This document shows, one piece after another, positions 27,410-36,589 of a stretch of DNA of 64,000 nt; within the stretch, counting starts at the first letter, position 1, and the number at the start of each line of letters is the position of its first letter. Where the stretch lies: the NCBI GenBank assembly GCA_023387965.1, contig JAEWHE010000033.1, positions 43,476-107,475 on the forward strand. Reading direction: 5' to 3'. Under the pieces are notes generated by a model. The model saw nothing but the letters and a program-made list of their open reading frames with translations. It did no database searches and was not told the origin of the DNA. Source of the stretch: Bacteroidota bacterium (GTDB lineage: Bacteria; Bacteroidota; Bacteroidia; Flavobacteriales; Flavobacteriaceae). The position numbers were made by a program, and so were the translations under genes.

Positions 27410-29176
27410 ATGTCTGAACAAACAAAAACACAAGCGGAATTTTTAGAGAGCTTTAACTGGCACAACTTTCAAGAAGGAATTGATGCAGTTGACGAAAAAA
27501 ACTTGCAAGAATTTGAAGAACTAGTTTCTAAAACGTTCATCAATACTGACCAAGAAGAAGTAGTTGAAGGTGTGGTAGTTAGAATTACTGACAGAGATGC
27601 AATTGTTGATATCAACGCAAAATCTGAAGGTGTAATTTCTTTGAACGAATTCCGTTACAACCCGAACTTAAAAGTAGGTGACAAAGTAGAAGTATTGATT
27701 GACGTTCGTGAGGACAAAACAGGTCAGTTGGTTCTTTCTCACAGAAAAGCACGTACTATCAAAGCTTGGGACAGAGTTATCAATGCTAACGAAACTGGAG
27801 AAATTGTTAATGGTTTCGTGAAATGCAGAACTAAAGGTGGTATGATCGTTGACGTTTTTGGTATTGAAGCTTTCTTGCCAGGATCTCAAATTGACGTTAA
27901 GCCTATCAGAGATTACGATCAGTACGTAAACAAAATGATGGAATTTAAAGTTGTGAAAATCAACCACGAATTCAAAAATGTTGTTGTTTCGCACAAAGCG
28001 CTTATCGAAGCTGATATCGAAGTACAGAAAAAAGAAATCATCGGTCAATTAGAAAAAGGGCAAGTATTAGAAGGTGTTGTTAAAAACATTACTTCTTATG
28101 GTGTGTTTATTGACCTTGGAGGTGTTGACGGATTGATCCACATTACTGACCTTTCTTGGTCAAGAATCAACCACCCAAGTGAAGTTCTTGAATTAGATCA
28201 AAAATTAAATGTTGTAATCCTTGATTTCGATGATGAGAAAACAAGAATCCAACTTGGTTTAAAACAATTGAACGCTCACCCTTGGGATGCTTTAAATGCT
28301 GATTTAAAAGTTGGTGATAAAGTAAAAGGTAAAGTAGTTGTAATCGCTGATTATGGTGCTTTCATCGAGGTTGCGGAAGGTGTTGAAGGTTTAATCCACG
28401 TTTCTGAAATGTCTTGGTCAACTCACTTAAGAAGTGCTCAAGATTTCGTAAAAGTTGGTGACGAAGTTGAAGCTGTTGTATTAACACTTGATAGAGATGA
28501 AAGAAAAATGTCTCTTGGTATTAAACAATTAACTCAAGATCCTTGGACTGACATTACTGCGAAATATCCAGTAGGTTCTAAACACACAGGAATCGTTAGA
28601 AACTTTACAAACTTTGGTGTTTTCGTAGAATTAGAAGAAGGAATCGACGGATTAATTTATATTTCTGACCTTTCTTGGACTAAGAAAATCAAACATCCAT
28701 CAGAATTTGTAAACGTTGGAGAAAAACTTGACGTAGTTGTATTAGAGTTAGATGTTGAAGGACGTAAATTATCTTTAGGTCACAAACAAACAACTGCAAA
28801 CCCTTGGGATAAATACGAAGATGCTTTCGCTGTTGGGACAATCCACAACGGAGAAATCTCTGAAATTGTTGACAAAGGTGCAACTGTAGAGTTTGGTGAC
28901 GATATCGTTGCTTTCATCCCAACACGTCATCTTGAAAAAGAAGACGGGAAAAAATTGAAAAAAGGCGATACTGCTGATTTCAAAGTAATCGAATTCAACA
29001 AAGAATTTAAAAGAGTTGTAGCTTCTCACACTGCTATTTTCCGTGAGGAAGAAGAGAAAAACGTGAAAGCTGCAGAAAACAATGCTTCTTCTAACAATGC
29101 TACTGCATCAACTTTAGGAGATAACAATGACATTCTTGCTGAATTGAAAGCTAAAATGGAAAAAGGAGGAAACTAA
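27410..29176 (+). CDS. rpsA: 30S ribosomal protein S1
   Basis: 588 residues with six S1/OB-fold repeats at about 48-113, 129-197, 217-286, 302-373, 388-459 and 475-543. Repeats 3-5 are closest to canonical (GVFIDLGGVDGLIH, GAFIEVAEGVEGLIH, GVFVELEEGIDGLIY), while the first two and last are divergent, as in other S1 proteins. It binds mRNA on the ribosome; in Bacteroidota, which rarely use Shine-Dalgarno pairing, S1 is expected to matter greatly for initiation. An acidic, Asn/Ala-rich tail ends the protein. The long leader could hold an autoregulatory site, as S1 represses its own translation in E. coli. Confidence 0.96.
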   Translation: MSEQTKTQAEFLESFNWHNFQEGIDAVDEKNLQEFEELVSKTFINTDQEEVVEGVVVRITDRDAIVDINAKSEGVISLNEFRYNPNLKVGDKVEVLIDVREDKTGQLVLSHRKARTIKAWDRVINANETGEIVNGFVKCRTKGGMIVDVFGIEAFLPGSQIDVKPIRDYDQYVNKMMEFKVVKINHEFKNVVVSHKALIEADIEVQKKEIIGQLEKGQVLEGVVKNITSYGVFIDLGGVDGLIHITDLSWSRINHPSEVLELDQKLNVVILDFDDEKTRIQLGLKQLNAHPWDALNADLKVGDKVKGKVVVIADYGAFIEVAEGVEGLIHVSEMSWSTHLRSAQDFVKVGDEVEAVVLTLDRDERKMSLGIKQLTQDPWTDITAKYPVGSKHTGIVRNFTNFGVFVELEEGIDGLIYISDLSWTKKIKHPSEFVNVGEKLDVVVLELDVEGRKLSLGHKQTTANPWDKYEDAFAVGTIHNGEISEIVDKGATVEFGDDIVAFIPTRHLEKEDGKKLKKGDTADFKVIEFNKEFKRVVASHTAIFREEEEKNVKAAENNASSNNATASTLGDNNDILAELKAKMEKGGN

Positions 29177-29198
29177 TTCCAAACTTTTTTATAATAAG

Positions 29199-29226
29199 AA
29201 AACCCTGCAGTAATGCGGGGTTTTTT
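29199..29226 (+). terminator. rpsA intrinsic terminator
   Basis: AAAACCCTGC, short loop, GCGGGGTTTT then T-run (one bulge), 22 bp after the stop. Confidence 0.8.
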
Positions 29227-29361
29227 ATTTTGAATCTTTTCCAGATGTTAAATCCAGCTGTTATTAAAACTGTCCAAAACTTTTTTCCGTAGATAGTTTA
29301 AACAAAGAAGATAAATTCCATATACAAACCATCTAATTAATTTTTTGGGTTGATGGTTGAG

Positions 29362-29388
29362 AAATCCGGGTTGAAAAATCCGGATTTT
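29362..29388. other. Stem-loop upstream of fasciclin gene
   Basis: AAATCCGG (29362-29369), 10-nt loop, CCGGATTT (29380-29387), followed by T. It lies in the 276-bp gap after rpsA and could be a second terminator or part of the next gene's leader. Confidence 0.5.
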
Positions 29389-29503
29389 GCATTTTATAGC
29401 AAAGAGATTTTGATTTTTTTTTTAAACGAATTGTCGCTGTTTGCAAAAAATGATTAAATTTGGAGCTCATGAACAAAATGGTTCGCATCTAAAAAAGAGA
29501 GAT

Positions 29504-30043
29504 ATGAAAAATACCAAAACATTAGCAATCGCGTTGTTTGCCACGGCTGTAAGTTTTAGTGGTTTTGCACAAAAAACTAAAACTCAAGTACCCGCTCCAA
29601 AAGTTGATGCTTCAAAAAATGTTGTCGAAAATTTAGCTGCAACGCCTGAACTTTCTACCATTGCAAAAGTTTTTCAAGTATCTGGTTACAACAGTATTTT
29701 GTCAGAAAACAGCAACTTCACGATTTTGGCACCAACAGATAATGTGATCACCAATAAAGATGCTTTTTTTGATTCAAAAAATATTGAAAACACCAGAAAT
29801 TTCGGTGCTTACCATATTATTTACGGCAAATATACTATGGCTGATTTCGCCAATCTTGTAACTACTAAAAAGGAAAGAAAAGCTACGATAAAAACGGCTG
29901 ATGGAAAGCCAATTACGATTACTTTTGAAAAAGGAGAAATGTATATTACTGATGAAAAAGGAAATAAATCTAAAGTTACTTTTTCTGATGTAATTGTGAA
30001 CAACGGAGTTATTCACGGATTGGATAGACCTTTACAGTTTTAA
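29504..30043 (+). CDS. Secreted fasciclin (FAS1) domain protein
   Basis: 179 residues from the ATG at 29504, where a signal peptide starts (ending SFSGFAQ); the frame continues upstream but without a sensible N-terminus. Residues ~48-178 are one FAS1 domain: VFQVSGYNSILSENSNFTILAPTDNV (H1-like region) and the terminal VNNGVIHGLDRPL (H2-like). FAS1 domains mediate adhesion; the bacterial role here is unknown. The product is exported to the periplasm or surface. Confidence 0.88.
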   Translation: MKNTKTLAIALFATAVSFSGFAQKTKTQVPAPKVDASKNVVENLAATPELSTIAKVFQVSGYNSILSENSNFTILAPTDNVITNKDAFFDSKNIENTRNFGAYHIIYGKYTMADFANLVTTKKERKATIKTADGKPITITFEKGEMYITDEKGNKSKVTFSDVIVNNGVIHGLDRPLQF

Positions 30044-30051
30044 ATTGTTAG

Positions 30052-30082
30052 AAAAAAAATCCCGCAATTGCGGGATTTTTTT
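30052..30082. terminator. Bidirectional terminator between converging genes
   Basis: AATCCCGCAATTGCGGGATT is a perfect 20-bp palindrome flanked by A-run on the left and T-run on the right, and it touches the stop codon of the acyl-CoA ligase gene. Confidence 0.9.
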
Positions 30083-31856
30083 ATGCGTCTTTGTAAATTT
30101 TATCGTACAAATCTTGATAAATTTCTTTGATATTTTTACGTTTGAGTTTCATAGTAGGAGTGAGGTGACCTCCATCAATGGTCCAGGCTTCCGGAGTAAG
30201 TTCAAAACGTTTTATTTTTTCCCAATTCCCAAACTTTTCATTTGCGGCTTCAATTTCCTTTTTGATTCGTTTTTTGATTTCGTCGCTTTCCGCAATTTCT
30301 TTGTTGGATGAAACAGCAATTCCTTTTTTCTTTGCCCAATTTTTCACAAATTCAAAATCAGGTTGGATAAGAGCTGCCGGCATTTTTTCGCCTTCGCCAA
30401 TTACCATAATTTCACCGATGAAACGTGATTGTTTGAGAGCGTTTTCAATTAATTGTGGCGCCACATATTTTCCACCAGAAGTTTTGAACATTTCCTTTTT
30501 GCGATCGGTAATTTTCAAAAATCCTTCTTCATCGATCACGCCAATGTCGCCCGTGTGAAAATAGCCGTCTTTGATTGTTTCATTCGTTTTTTCTTCATCT
30601 TTGTAATAACCCATCATCACGTTCGGACCTTTGATCAGGATTTCACCATCTTCTGCAATTTTGACTTCAACATTGTCAATTGGTTTTCCAACGGTTCCAA
30701 TTTTAAAACAGTGATTTCTCATATCGTTTACGGCAATAACCGGAGAAGTTTCGGTTAAACCATAACCTTCCATAACTGGAATTTCTGCTGCTGCAAAAAC
30801 ACGAGCCAATCTCGGTTGAAGTGCCGCACTTCCCGACACCATCAAGTCTAAATTGCCGCCCAAACCTTCTTTCCATTTGCTGAAAATTAATTTTCTGGCA
30901 ATGCCAAGCTGAAATTCGTACCACCAGCCGTTTTTTCCGTAAGGTTCGTAACGCAATCCGAGGTCTATTGCCCAGAAAAATAATTTCTTTTTGACGCCTG
31001 AAAGATCAGCTCCTTTGGCGTAAATTTTGTCATAAACTTTTTCTAAAAGTCTTGGAACCGCAGTGATTACGTGAGGTTTGGTTTCTTTTAAATTGTCGCT
31101 TAATTTTTCGATTGATTCTGCAAAATAAATTCCTACGCCATAATATTGGTACAAATAAACGACCATTCTCTCAAAAATATGGCAAATAGGCAAGAAGCTC
31201 AAAGCCTTTGTTTTTCCGGCTTCAAAAGGAATTCTTTTTTCACTATCCAAAACATTTGAAACAATATTTTTGTGCGAAAGCATTACACCTTTTGGTTTTC
31301 CGGTTGTTCCCGAAGTGTAAATGATGGTAGCCAAATCGTCAGTTGTGATAGCATTTTTCCGATCTTCAACTTCGCTTTGATTGCTATCATCTTTTCCTGA
31401 TTCTAGCAATTCACGCCAATTTTTACAACCCGGAATTTCATCAAAACAATAAACCTCTTTCAAATTTTCAAGATTATTTTTGATGGAATTCACTTTTGCC
31501 AAAACCTCTTCATCCGAAACAAAACAATACATCGCACCAGAATGGTTCAAGATATATTCATAATCTTCTTCGGAAATTGTGGGATAAACCGGTACATTTT
31601 GAGCTCCCGTTTGTAAAATTCCAATGTCAACAATGTGCCACTCTGTTCGGTTTGTAGAAGAAATAACTGCAATTTTATCATCTTTTTGAATTCCTAAACG
31701 AAGCAATGCCCTTGAAATGGTATTGGCTTTTTTCAGATATTCTTGCGTAGAAGTTTTTTCCCACTTGCCATTATATTTGGTAACTAACGCGTCATCAACC
31801 GGATATTTTTCTTGCTGATGATACGGAAAATCGAACAATCTTGTAATTGCAGCCAT
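30081..31856 (-). CDS. Long-chain fatty acid-CoA ligase (AMP-forming)
   Basis: 591 residues of the ANL superfamily, activating fatty acids to acyl-CoA through an acyl-AMP. The P-loop-like A3 motif is IIYTSGTTGKPKGVMLSH; A5 is GYGLTETSP; A8 region is YFHTGDIGVIDEEGFLKITDRKKE. It is the FadD15/long-chain type (LPTLKPHVITAVPRLLEKVYDKI is family-typical). No membrane segment. It is monocistronic, with a terminator downstream. Confidence 0.92.
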   Translation of the reverse strand: MAAITRLFDFPYHQQEKYPVDDALVTKYNGKWEKTSTQEYLKKANTISRALLRLGIQKDDKIAVISSTNRTEWHIVDIGILQTGAQNVPVYPTISEEDYEYILNHSGAMYCFVSDEEVLAKVNSIKNNLENLKEVYCFDEIPGCKNWRELLESGKDDSNQSEVEDRKNAITTDDLATIIYTSGTTGKPKGVMLSHKNIVSNVLDSEKRIPFEAGKTKALSFLPICHIFERMVVYLYQYYGVGIYFAESIEKLSDNLKETKPHVITAVPRLLEKVYDKIYAKGADLSGVKKKLFFWAIDLGLRYEPYGKNGWWYEFQLGIARKLIFSKWKEGLGGNLDLMVSGSAALQPRLARVFAAAEIPVMEGYGLTETSPVIAVNDMRNHCFKIGTVGKPIDNVEVKIAEDGEILIKGPNVMMGYYKDEEKTNETIKDGYFHTGDIGVIDEEGFLKITDRKKEMFKTSGGKYVAPQLIENALKQSRFIGEIMVIGEGEKMPAALIQPDFEFVKNWAKKKGIAVSSNKEIAESDEIKKRIKKEIEAANEKFGNWEKIKRFELTPEAWTIDGGHLTPTMKLKRKNIKEIYQDLYDKIYKDA

Positions 31857-32017
31857 TTGTTGTAGATTAATTTCTATGCAAAATAGGAAATTCTAATTTT
31901 ATGAACAATCTTTTTAAGGTTTTGGAAAAAATTTTTATAGAATATTTTACTTATTTTAGATTACCCGTCTGAATTTCAAACGGGTAGATGGGTCAACGTT
32001 TTGTGACTAAACGTTAC
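31857..32017. other. Intergenic, with a small stem-loop
   Basis: Apart from the stem ACCCGT ... ACGGGT near 31965-31987 and a loose ACGTTT/AAACGT pairing just after it, I see nothing coding here. It separates acyl-CoA ligase from purL, both on the minus strand. Confidence 0.5.
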
Positions 32018-32050
32018 AAAAAAAGGCTTTCAATTCCTGAAAGCCTTTTC
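32018..32050 (-). terminator. purL intrinsic terminator
   Basis: On the minus strand GAAAAGGCTTTC, 7-nt loop, GAAAGCC and a long T-run, 18 bp past the stop. Confidence 0.85.
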
Positions 32051-32067
32051 TTAAATATTTAAAAATT

Positions 32068-35000
32068 CTATTTTTTTTCTTCAATCCATTTTCTAGCATT
32101 GACAAATGCTTCGTGCCAAGGCGAAACTTCGTCTTTCCTTCCTTCTGGATAATTGGCCCAATTCCATTGGAAAGTCGAGCGTTCAATATGTGGCATCATT
32201 GCTAAATGTCTTCCCGTTTTGTCGCACATCATCGCAATGTTGAAGAACGAACCGTTTGGGTTGGCTGGATAATTTTCATAACCGTATTTACCCACCACAT
32301 TGTATTTATCTTCGGTGTAAGGCAAGTCGAATTTTCCTTCTCCGTGTGAAATCCAAACGCCCAAAGTACTTCCTGCCAATGTATTCAGCATTACCGAATT
32401 ATTCTCTTGAATCGTTACTGAAGTAAATCCGCTTTCGTGTTTGTGTGAATCGTTGTGACGTAATTTTCCGTGTACTTCATGCTCTGGATTGATTAATTCC
32501 AATTCCATAAACAATTGTGCTCCATTGCAAATTCCAACAGACAATGTATCCTCTCTTTTGAAGAAATTATCCAAAGCCGTTTTTGCTTTTTCGTTGTATA
32601 AAAAAGCGCCAGCCCAACCTTTTGCAGAACCCAAAACATCTGAGTTAGAGAAACCTCCAACCGCTCCGATGAATTGAATGTCTTCCAAAGTTTCACGACC
32701 TGAAATCAAGTCGGTCATGTGAACATCTTTTACATCAAAACCTGCCAAATACATCGAATTTGCCATTTCTCGCTCAGAATTACTTCCTTTTTCACGAATA
32801 ATTGCCGCTTTAGGTCTTGGTTTAGAAAAATCAATTTCTGGTTTTTTTCCTGTGAAATGACTTGGGAAAGTAAATTGCAAAGGTTGGTTTTTGAAATTGT
32901 CAAAACGCTCTTTTGCTTTCAATTCCCCCGATTGTTTTCTATCTAATAAATACGAAGTTTTAAACCAAGTATCTCTTGTTTCATTCACATCTAAAGAAAG
33001 AGTCTGTTCTCCGTTTTTAATGTTTACGGTAGTTCCTTCCGTCACTTTTCCGATGTTGAAGAAAGTAACATTATTGTTGTTCAAAATCGTTTCAACCGAA
33101 GCATCTGCTTGGAAAACAATTCCTATATTTTCAGAAAATAATACTTTAATGGTATCGCTTTCGCTTAAATCACTCAGGTCAAAATCAGCCGATAAATTCA
33201 CATCAGCAAAACACATTTCCAATAAAGTCGTAATCAAACCACCGCTTCCGATGTCGTGTCCTGCTTGGATTTTATCTGCTTTAATCAAATCTTGAATGAC
33301 GTTGAACGTATTCTTAAAATTCGCTCCGTTTTTAATCGTAGGAACTTCATTTCCAATTTTATTCACAACCTGAGCAAAAGACGAACCTCCTAATTTGAAA
33401 GCATCTTCTGAAAGATTGATATAATAAATGTTTCCACCGTTTTTCTTCAAAACTGGCTCAACAACTTTCTGAATATCAGTACAATTTCCACCAGCAGAAA
33501 TAATTACCGTTCCAGGAGCAATTACGTCTCCATCAGGATATTTTTGTTTCATCGAAAGCGAATCTTTTCCTGTCGGAATATTGATTCCCAATTCAATTGC
33601 AAAATCAGAACAACTTTGAACCGCTTCGTACAAACGAGCGTCTTCGCCTTCATTTTTACAAGCCCACATCCAGTTGGCCGAAAGCGAAACGCCTTTCAAA
33701 CCGTCTTTAATCGGAGCCCAAATAATGTTTGATAATGCTTCTGCAATTGCAGTACGGCTTCCCGCGGCAGGATCAACTAAAGAGGCGATAGGAGAGTGGC
33801 CAACTGTTGTGGCTACACCTTCTTTTCCTAAATAATCCAACGCCATCACGCCAACATTATTCAAAGGCAATTGCAACGGACCGGCACATTGCTGTTTGAC
33901 CACTTTTCCGCCTACGCAACGGTCGACTTTATTGGTCAGCCAGTCTTTACAAGCCACGGCTTCCAATTGCAACACTTGGTCAAGATACTTTTTGAAATTT
34001 TCTTGGGTATATTCTAAATCCGAATATTTTCTATCGATTGTAGTATCGGTCATCACTACTTTTGGAGAACTTCCAAACATATCTTCCAAAGCGAAATCCA
34101 TTGGTTTAGCACCAGTTGTTTTCGATTCAAAAGTAAAACGGTGGTTTCCGGTAACATCACCAACCTGATAAATTGGCGAACGCTCACGATCAGCGATTTT
34201 TTGCAACGTTTCAATATCTTTTTGACCGATAACCAATCCCATTCTTTCCTGTGATTCGTTACCTACAATTTCTTTTGCAGATAAAGTGGGGTCGCCAACG
34301 GGCAATTTATCCAAATCAATCAGACCGCCCGTTTCTTCTACCAATTCCGAAAGACAGTTCAAATGCCCTCCAGCACCGTGATCATGGATGGAAACAATAG
34401 GATTGGCATCGCTTTCCACCAATCCGCGGATGGCGTTTGCAGCACGTTTTTGCATTTCAGGATTCGAACGCTGAATTGCATTTAACTCAATTCCAGAATT
34501 AAAAGAACCAGTATCTGCAGAAGAAACCGCAGCACCACCCATACCAATTCTGTAATTTTCTCCACCTAAAATTACAACTTTGTCGCCTTCTTTTGGTTTC
34601 TGTTTGATGGCTTGGCTTTCTTTTCCGTAACCAATTCCACCCGCAAGCATTATCACTTTGTCGTAACCAAGCTTTCGGTCTTCAACTCTGACAGAGTTTG
34701 AAACTCTGTCAGAGTTATTATTTGCTGAATTTTCTTCGTGCTCAAAAGTCAAAACCGAGCCCGTAATCAACGGTTGTCCGAATTTATTTCCAAAATCAGA
34801 AGCTCCGTTTGAAGCTTTGATCAAGATGTCCATTGGCGTTTGGTACAACCACTTTCTTTCGTCCATCGCTTTTTCCCATGGACGATTTTCTTCCAAACGA
34901 GAATACGAAGTCATATAAACCGCAGTTCCAGCCAAAGGCAAAGAACCTTGTCCGCCAGCTAAACGGTCGCGAATTTCTCCACCAGAACCGGTTGCAGCAC

Positions 35001-35778
35001 CGTTAAAAGGTTCCACCGTTGTTGGAAAATTATGCGTTTCCGCTTTAAGCGAAATGACTGAATCAAACTCTTTTGTTTCGTAGAAATCAGGTTTGTCGGC
35101 TGATTTTGGTGCAAATTGTTGCACTTTCGGGCCTTTTACAAAAGCCACATTGTCTTTATAAGCCGAAACAATATCATTCGGGTTTTCGGAAGATGTTTTT
35201 TTGATTAATTTGAATAGGGAAGAAGGTTTTTCTTCGCCATCAATTACAAAAGTTCCGTTGAAAATCTTGTGACGGCAGTGTTCTGAGTTTACTTGGGAAA
35301 AACCAAAAACCTCAGAATCCGTCAGTTTTCGGCCTAATTTTTTCGACAAGTTATCTAAATATTCAACCTCTTCTTGGCTCAAAGCCAAACCTTCTTTAGC
35401 ATTGAAAGCAACAATGTCTTCAATTTCCAAGATTGGTTCCGGTTGGATATTTATCGTATAAATTTCTTGGTTTAATTCCGAATATTTTTGCGAAAGCATC
35501 GGATCGAAATCAGAAAAATTTTCTTCTACCTTTTGAAATTCTTCAATTCTGATGATGCCTTTAATGGCCATATTTTGAGTAATCTCAACAGCATTCGTGC
35601 TCCATGGAGTAATCATAGCTGCACGAGGACCAACAAAAAAATCCGCTAAGACGGATTTTTCTATTTTATGTGTGTTGCCAAAAAGCCAGTTTAATTTTGA
35701 GATATTTTCTGTCGATAATTCTCCTTGTGTCTGGACAGCGTAAACCGTATTGGTTTGGTTTCCGAAGAAATGAATCAT
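32068..35778 (-). CDS. purL: Phosphoribosylformylglycinamidine synthase, single-chain (PurL), with palindromic insertion
   Basis: 1236 residues from the ATG at 35778; the open frame runs on to 35877 but that part is the upstream terminator and promoter. It converts FGAR to FGAM using glutamine and ATP in purine synthesis. The single-chain form has an N-terminal domain, FGAM synthase core (SEHCRHKIF and AETHNFPTTVEPFNGAATG motifs) and a C-terminal glutaminase with catalytic Cys1084 in GICNGAQ. Residues 355-365 (NSDRVSNSVRV) are encoded exactly by a 33-bp palindrome that looks inserted; the flanking HEENSANN and EDRKLGYDKV would otherwise be contiguous. The reading frame is kept. No other damage is seen. 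Confidence 0.95.
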   Translation of the reverse strand: MIHFFGNQTNTVYAVQTQGELSTENISKLNWLFGNTHKIEKSVLADFFVGPRAAMITPWSTNAVEITQNMAIKGIIRIEEFQKVEENFSDFDPMLSQKYSELNQEIYTINIQPEPILEIEDIVAFNAKEGLALSQEEVEYLDNLSKKLGRKLTDSEVFGFSQVNSEHCRHKIFNGTFVIDGEEKPSSLFKLIKKTSSENPNDIVSAYKDNVAFVKGPKVQQFAPKSADKPDFYETKEFDSVISLKAETHNFPTTVEPFNGAATGSGGEIRDRLAGGQGSLPLAGTAVYMTSYSRLEENRPWEKAMDERKWLYQTPMDILIKASNGASDFGNKFGQPLITGSVLTFEHEENSANNNSDRVSNSVRVEDRKLGYDKVIMLAGGIGYGKESQAIKQKPKEGDKVVILGGENYRIGMGGAAVSSADTGSFNSGIELNAIQRSNPEMQKRAANAIRGLVESDANPIVSIHDHGAGGHLNCLSELVEETGGLIDLDKLPVGDPTLSAKEIVGNESQERMGLVIGQKDIETLQKIADRERSPIYQVGDVTGNHRFTFESKTTGAKPMDFALEDMFGSSPKVVMTDTTIDRKYSDLEYTQENFKKYLDQVLQLEAVACKDWLTNKVDRCVGGKVVKQQCAGPLQLPLNNVGVMALDYLGKEGVATTVGHSPIASLVDPAAGSRTAIAEALSNIIWAPIKDGLKGVSLSANWMWACKNEGEDARLYEAVQSCSDFAIELGINIPTGKDSLSMKQKYPDGDVIAPGTVIISAGGNCTDIQKVVEPVLKKNGGNIYYINLSEDAFKLGGSSFAQVVNKIGNEVPTIKNGANFKNTFNVIQDLIKADKIQAGHDIGSGGLITTLLEMCFADVNLSADFDLSDLSESDTIKVLFSENIGIVFQADASVETILNNNNVTFFNIGKVTEGTTVNIKNGEQTLSLDVNETRDTWFKTSYLLDRKQSGELKAKERFDNFKNQPLQFTFPSHFTGKKPEIDFSKPRPKAAIIREKGSNSEREMANSMYLAGFDVKDVHMTDLISGRETLEDIQFIGAVGGFSNSDVLGSAKGWAGAFLYNEKAKTALDNFFKREDTLSVGICNGAQLFMELELINPEHEVHGKLRHNDSHKHESGFTSVTIQENNSVMLNTLAGSTLGVWISHGEGKFDLPYTEDKYNVVGKYGYENYPANPNGSFFNIAMMCDKTGRHLAMMPHIERSTFQWNWANYPEGRKDEVSPWHEAFVNARKWIEEKK
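34684..34716. repeat. 33-bp palindromic element inside purL, in frame
   Basis: Left arm AACTCTGACAGAGTTT (34684-34699), central g, and right arm AAACTCTGTCAGAGTT (34701-34716) form a 16-bp perfect inverted repeat with a 1-nt centre. It begins exactly on a purL codon boundary and encodes 11 residues. It resembles palindromes that are common between genes in Flavobacteria, but this one sits in coding sequence. Confidence 0.92.
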
Positions 35779-35803
35779 TTTTGTTGTGTGTTGTTGTGAA
35801 TTG

Positions 35804-35834
35804 CAAAAATAATCCAATTTGGATAATTGTACAA
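35804..35834 (-). promoter_or_regulatory. purL promoter
   Basis: On the minus strand TTG (35834-35832), 20-bp spacer, TATTTTTG (35811-35804), 26 bp before the purL ATG. No PurR-like operator recognised. Confidence 0.6.
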
Positions 35835-35845
35835 TTGTAATTTGC

Positions 35846-35871
35846 AAAAAAAAACCGCTCTTTTTGAGCGG
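35846..35871 (-). terminator. Terminator of the DUF1579 gene
   Basis: Minus strand: CCGCTC, 5-nt A-loop, GAGCGG followed by a long T-run, immediately after the stop at 35879. Confidence 0.9.
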
Positions 35872-35878
35872 CTTCATT

Positions 35879-36532
35879 TTATTTTTTTCGTTTCATAACA
35901 ATTTCCATCGACTTAAATTCAGTACCATCTGGAGCGGTATCATACGATTCCATTTTTCGGGTATCAGCATCAACCATGGTCATCACTTCTCTAAATTTTT
36001 TATTTTTTTTAGTCATTGGATCTACCATTTCACCTGACAATTTAATGGTTTTAGAGGCTTCATCGTATTTTCCGGAGGCAATCATCATTCCGGTTCCCAT
36101 GTTGTCAATCCAAGTAGAAGTGTATTCGCCTGAAGCGTTATTGTAAGCCATCGTGGAAATTCCTTCGAAATCCATTCCCATCATTTTTCCTTTATGACGT
36201 TGTTCTTGGTATCGTCCGCCTAAAATCATTTTGATTTCGGCAACTGCCGTGTGTTTCTGAGGATTTTTGTCATCTGGAGACATCCAAAAGGTCAGGTCTT
36301 CTGTCCAAGTTCCTACATCCGTTGCCAAAATTTTGTGTGGCTCGCCAACCATAGAATATTCTTCCCAAGCTTTTTGCATCGCCACAGAATCCATTGCGAT
36401 TTCAGGAGTAGTTTCGGGTTGAACAGCAACCGTGTCATTTTTAACTACGGTTTCGGTTTTTACTTCAACTTCTTTTTTGCACGAGGCAAGTGTGAGCAAA
36501 AGTAAACCGGCTAAAATTGCATTTTTTTTCAT
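35879..36532 (-). CDS. DUF1579 family lipoprotein
   Basis: 217 residues with lipobox TLASC (Cys18) and a charged linker (~20-45), then a DUF1579 domain: GEPHKILATDVGTWTEDLTFW ... GGRYQEQ ... TSTWIDNMGTGMM. DUF1579 proteins are small beta-barrel-like domains of unknown function. It lies upstream of purL on the same strand but has its own terminator, so it is a separate unit. Confidence 0.85.
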   Translation of the reverse strand: MKKNAILAGLLLLTLASCKKEVEVKTETVVKNDTVAVQPETTPEIAMDSVAMQKAWEEYSMVGEPHKILATDVGTWTEDLTFWMSPDDKNPQKHTAVAEIKMILGGRYQEQRHKGKMMGMDFEGISTMAYNNASGEYTSTWIDNMGTGMMIASGKYDEASKTIKLSGEMVDPMTKKNKKFREVMTMVDADTRKMESYDTAPDGTEFKSMEIVMKRKK

Positions 36533-36589
36533 AATTTGATTTTGTTTTTATTTGTTAACTATAAAATTATGAAAAAAAGAGATTAAAAT

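Noticed and set aside
35779..35877. 33-residue N-terminal extension of PurL
   Set aside because: It covers the upstream terminator and the purL promoter; the family start MIHFFGNQ is at 35778.
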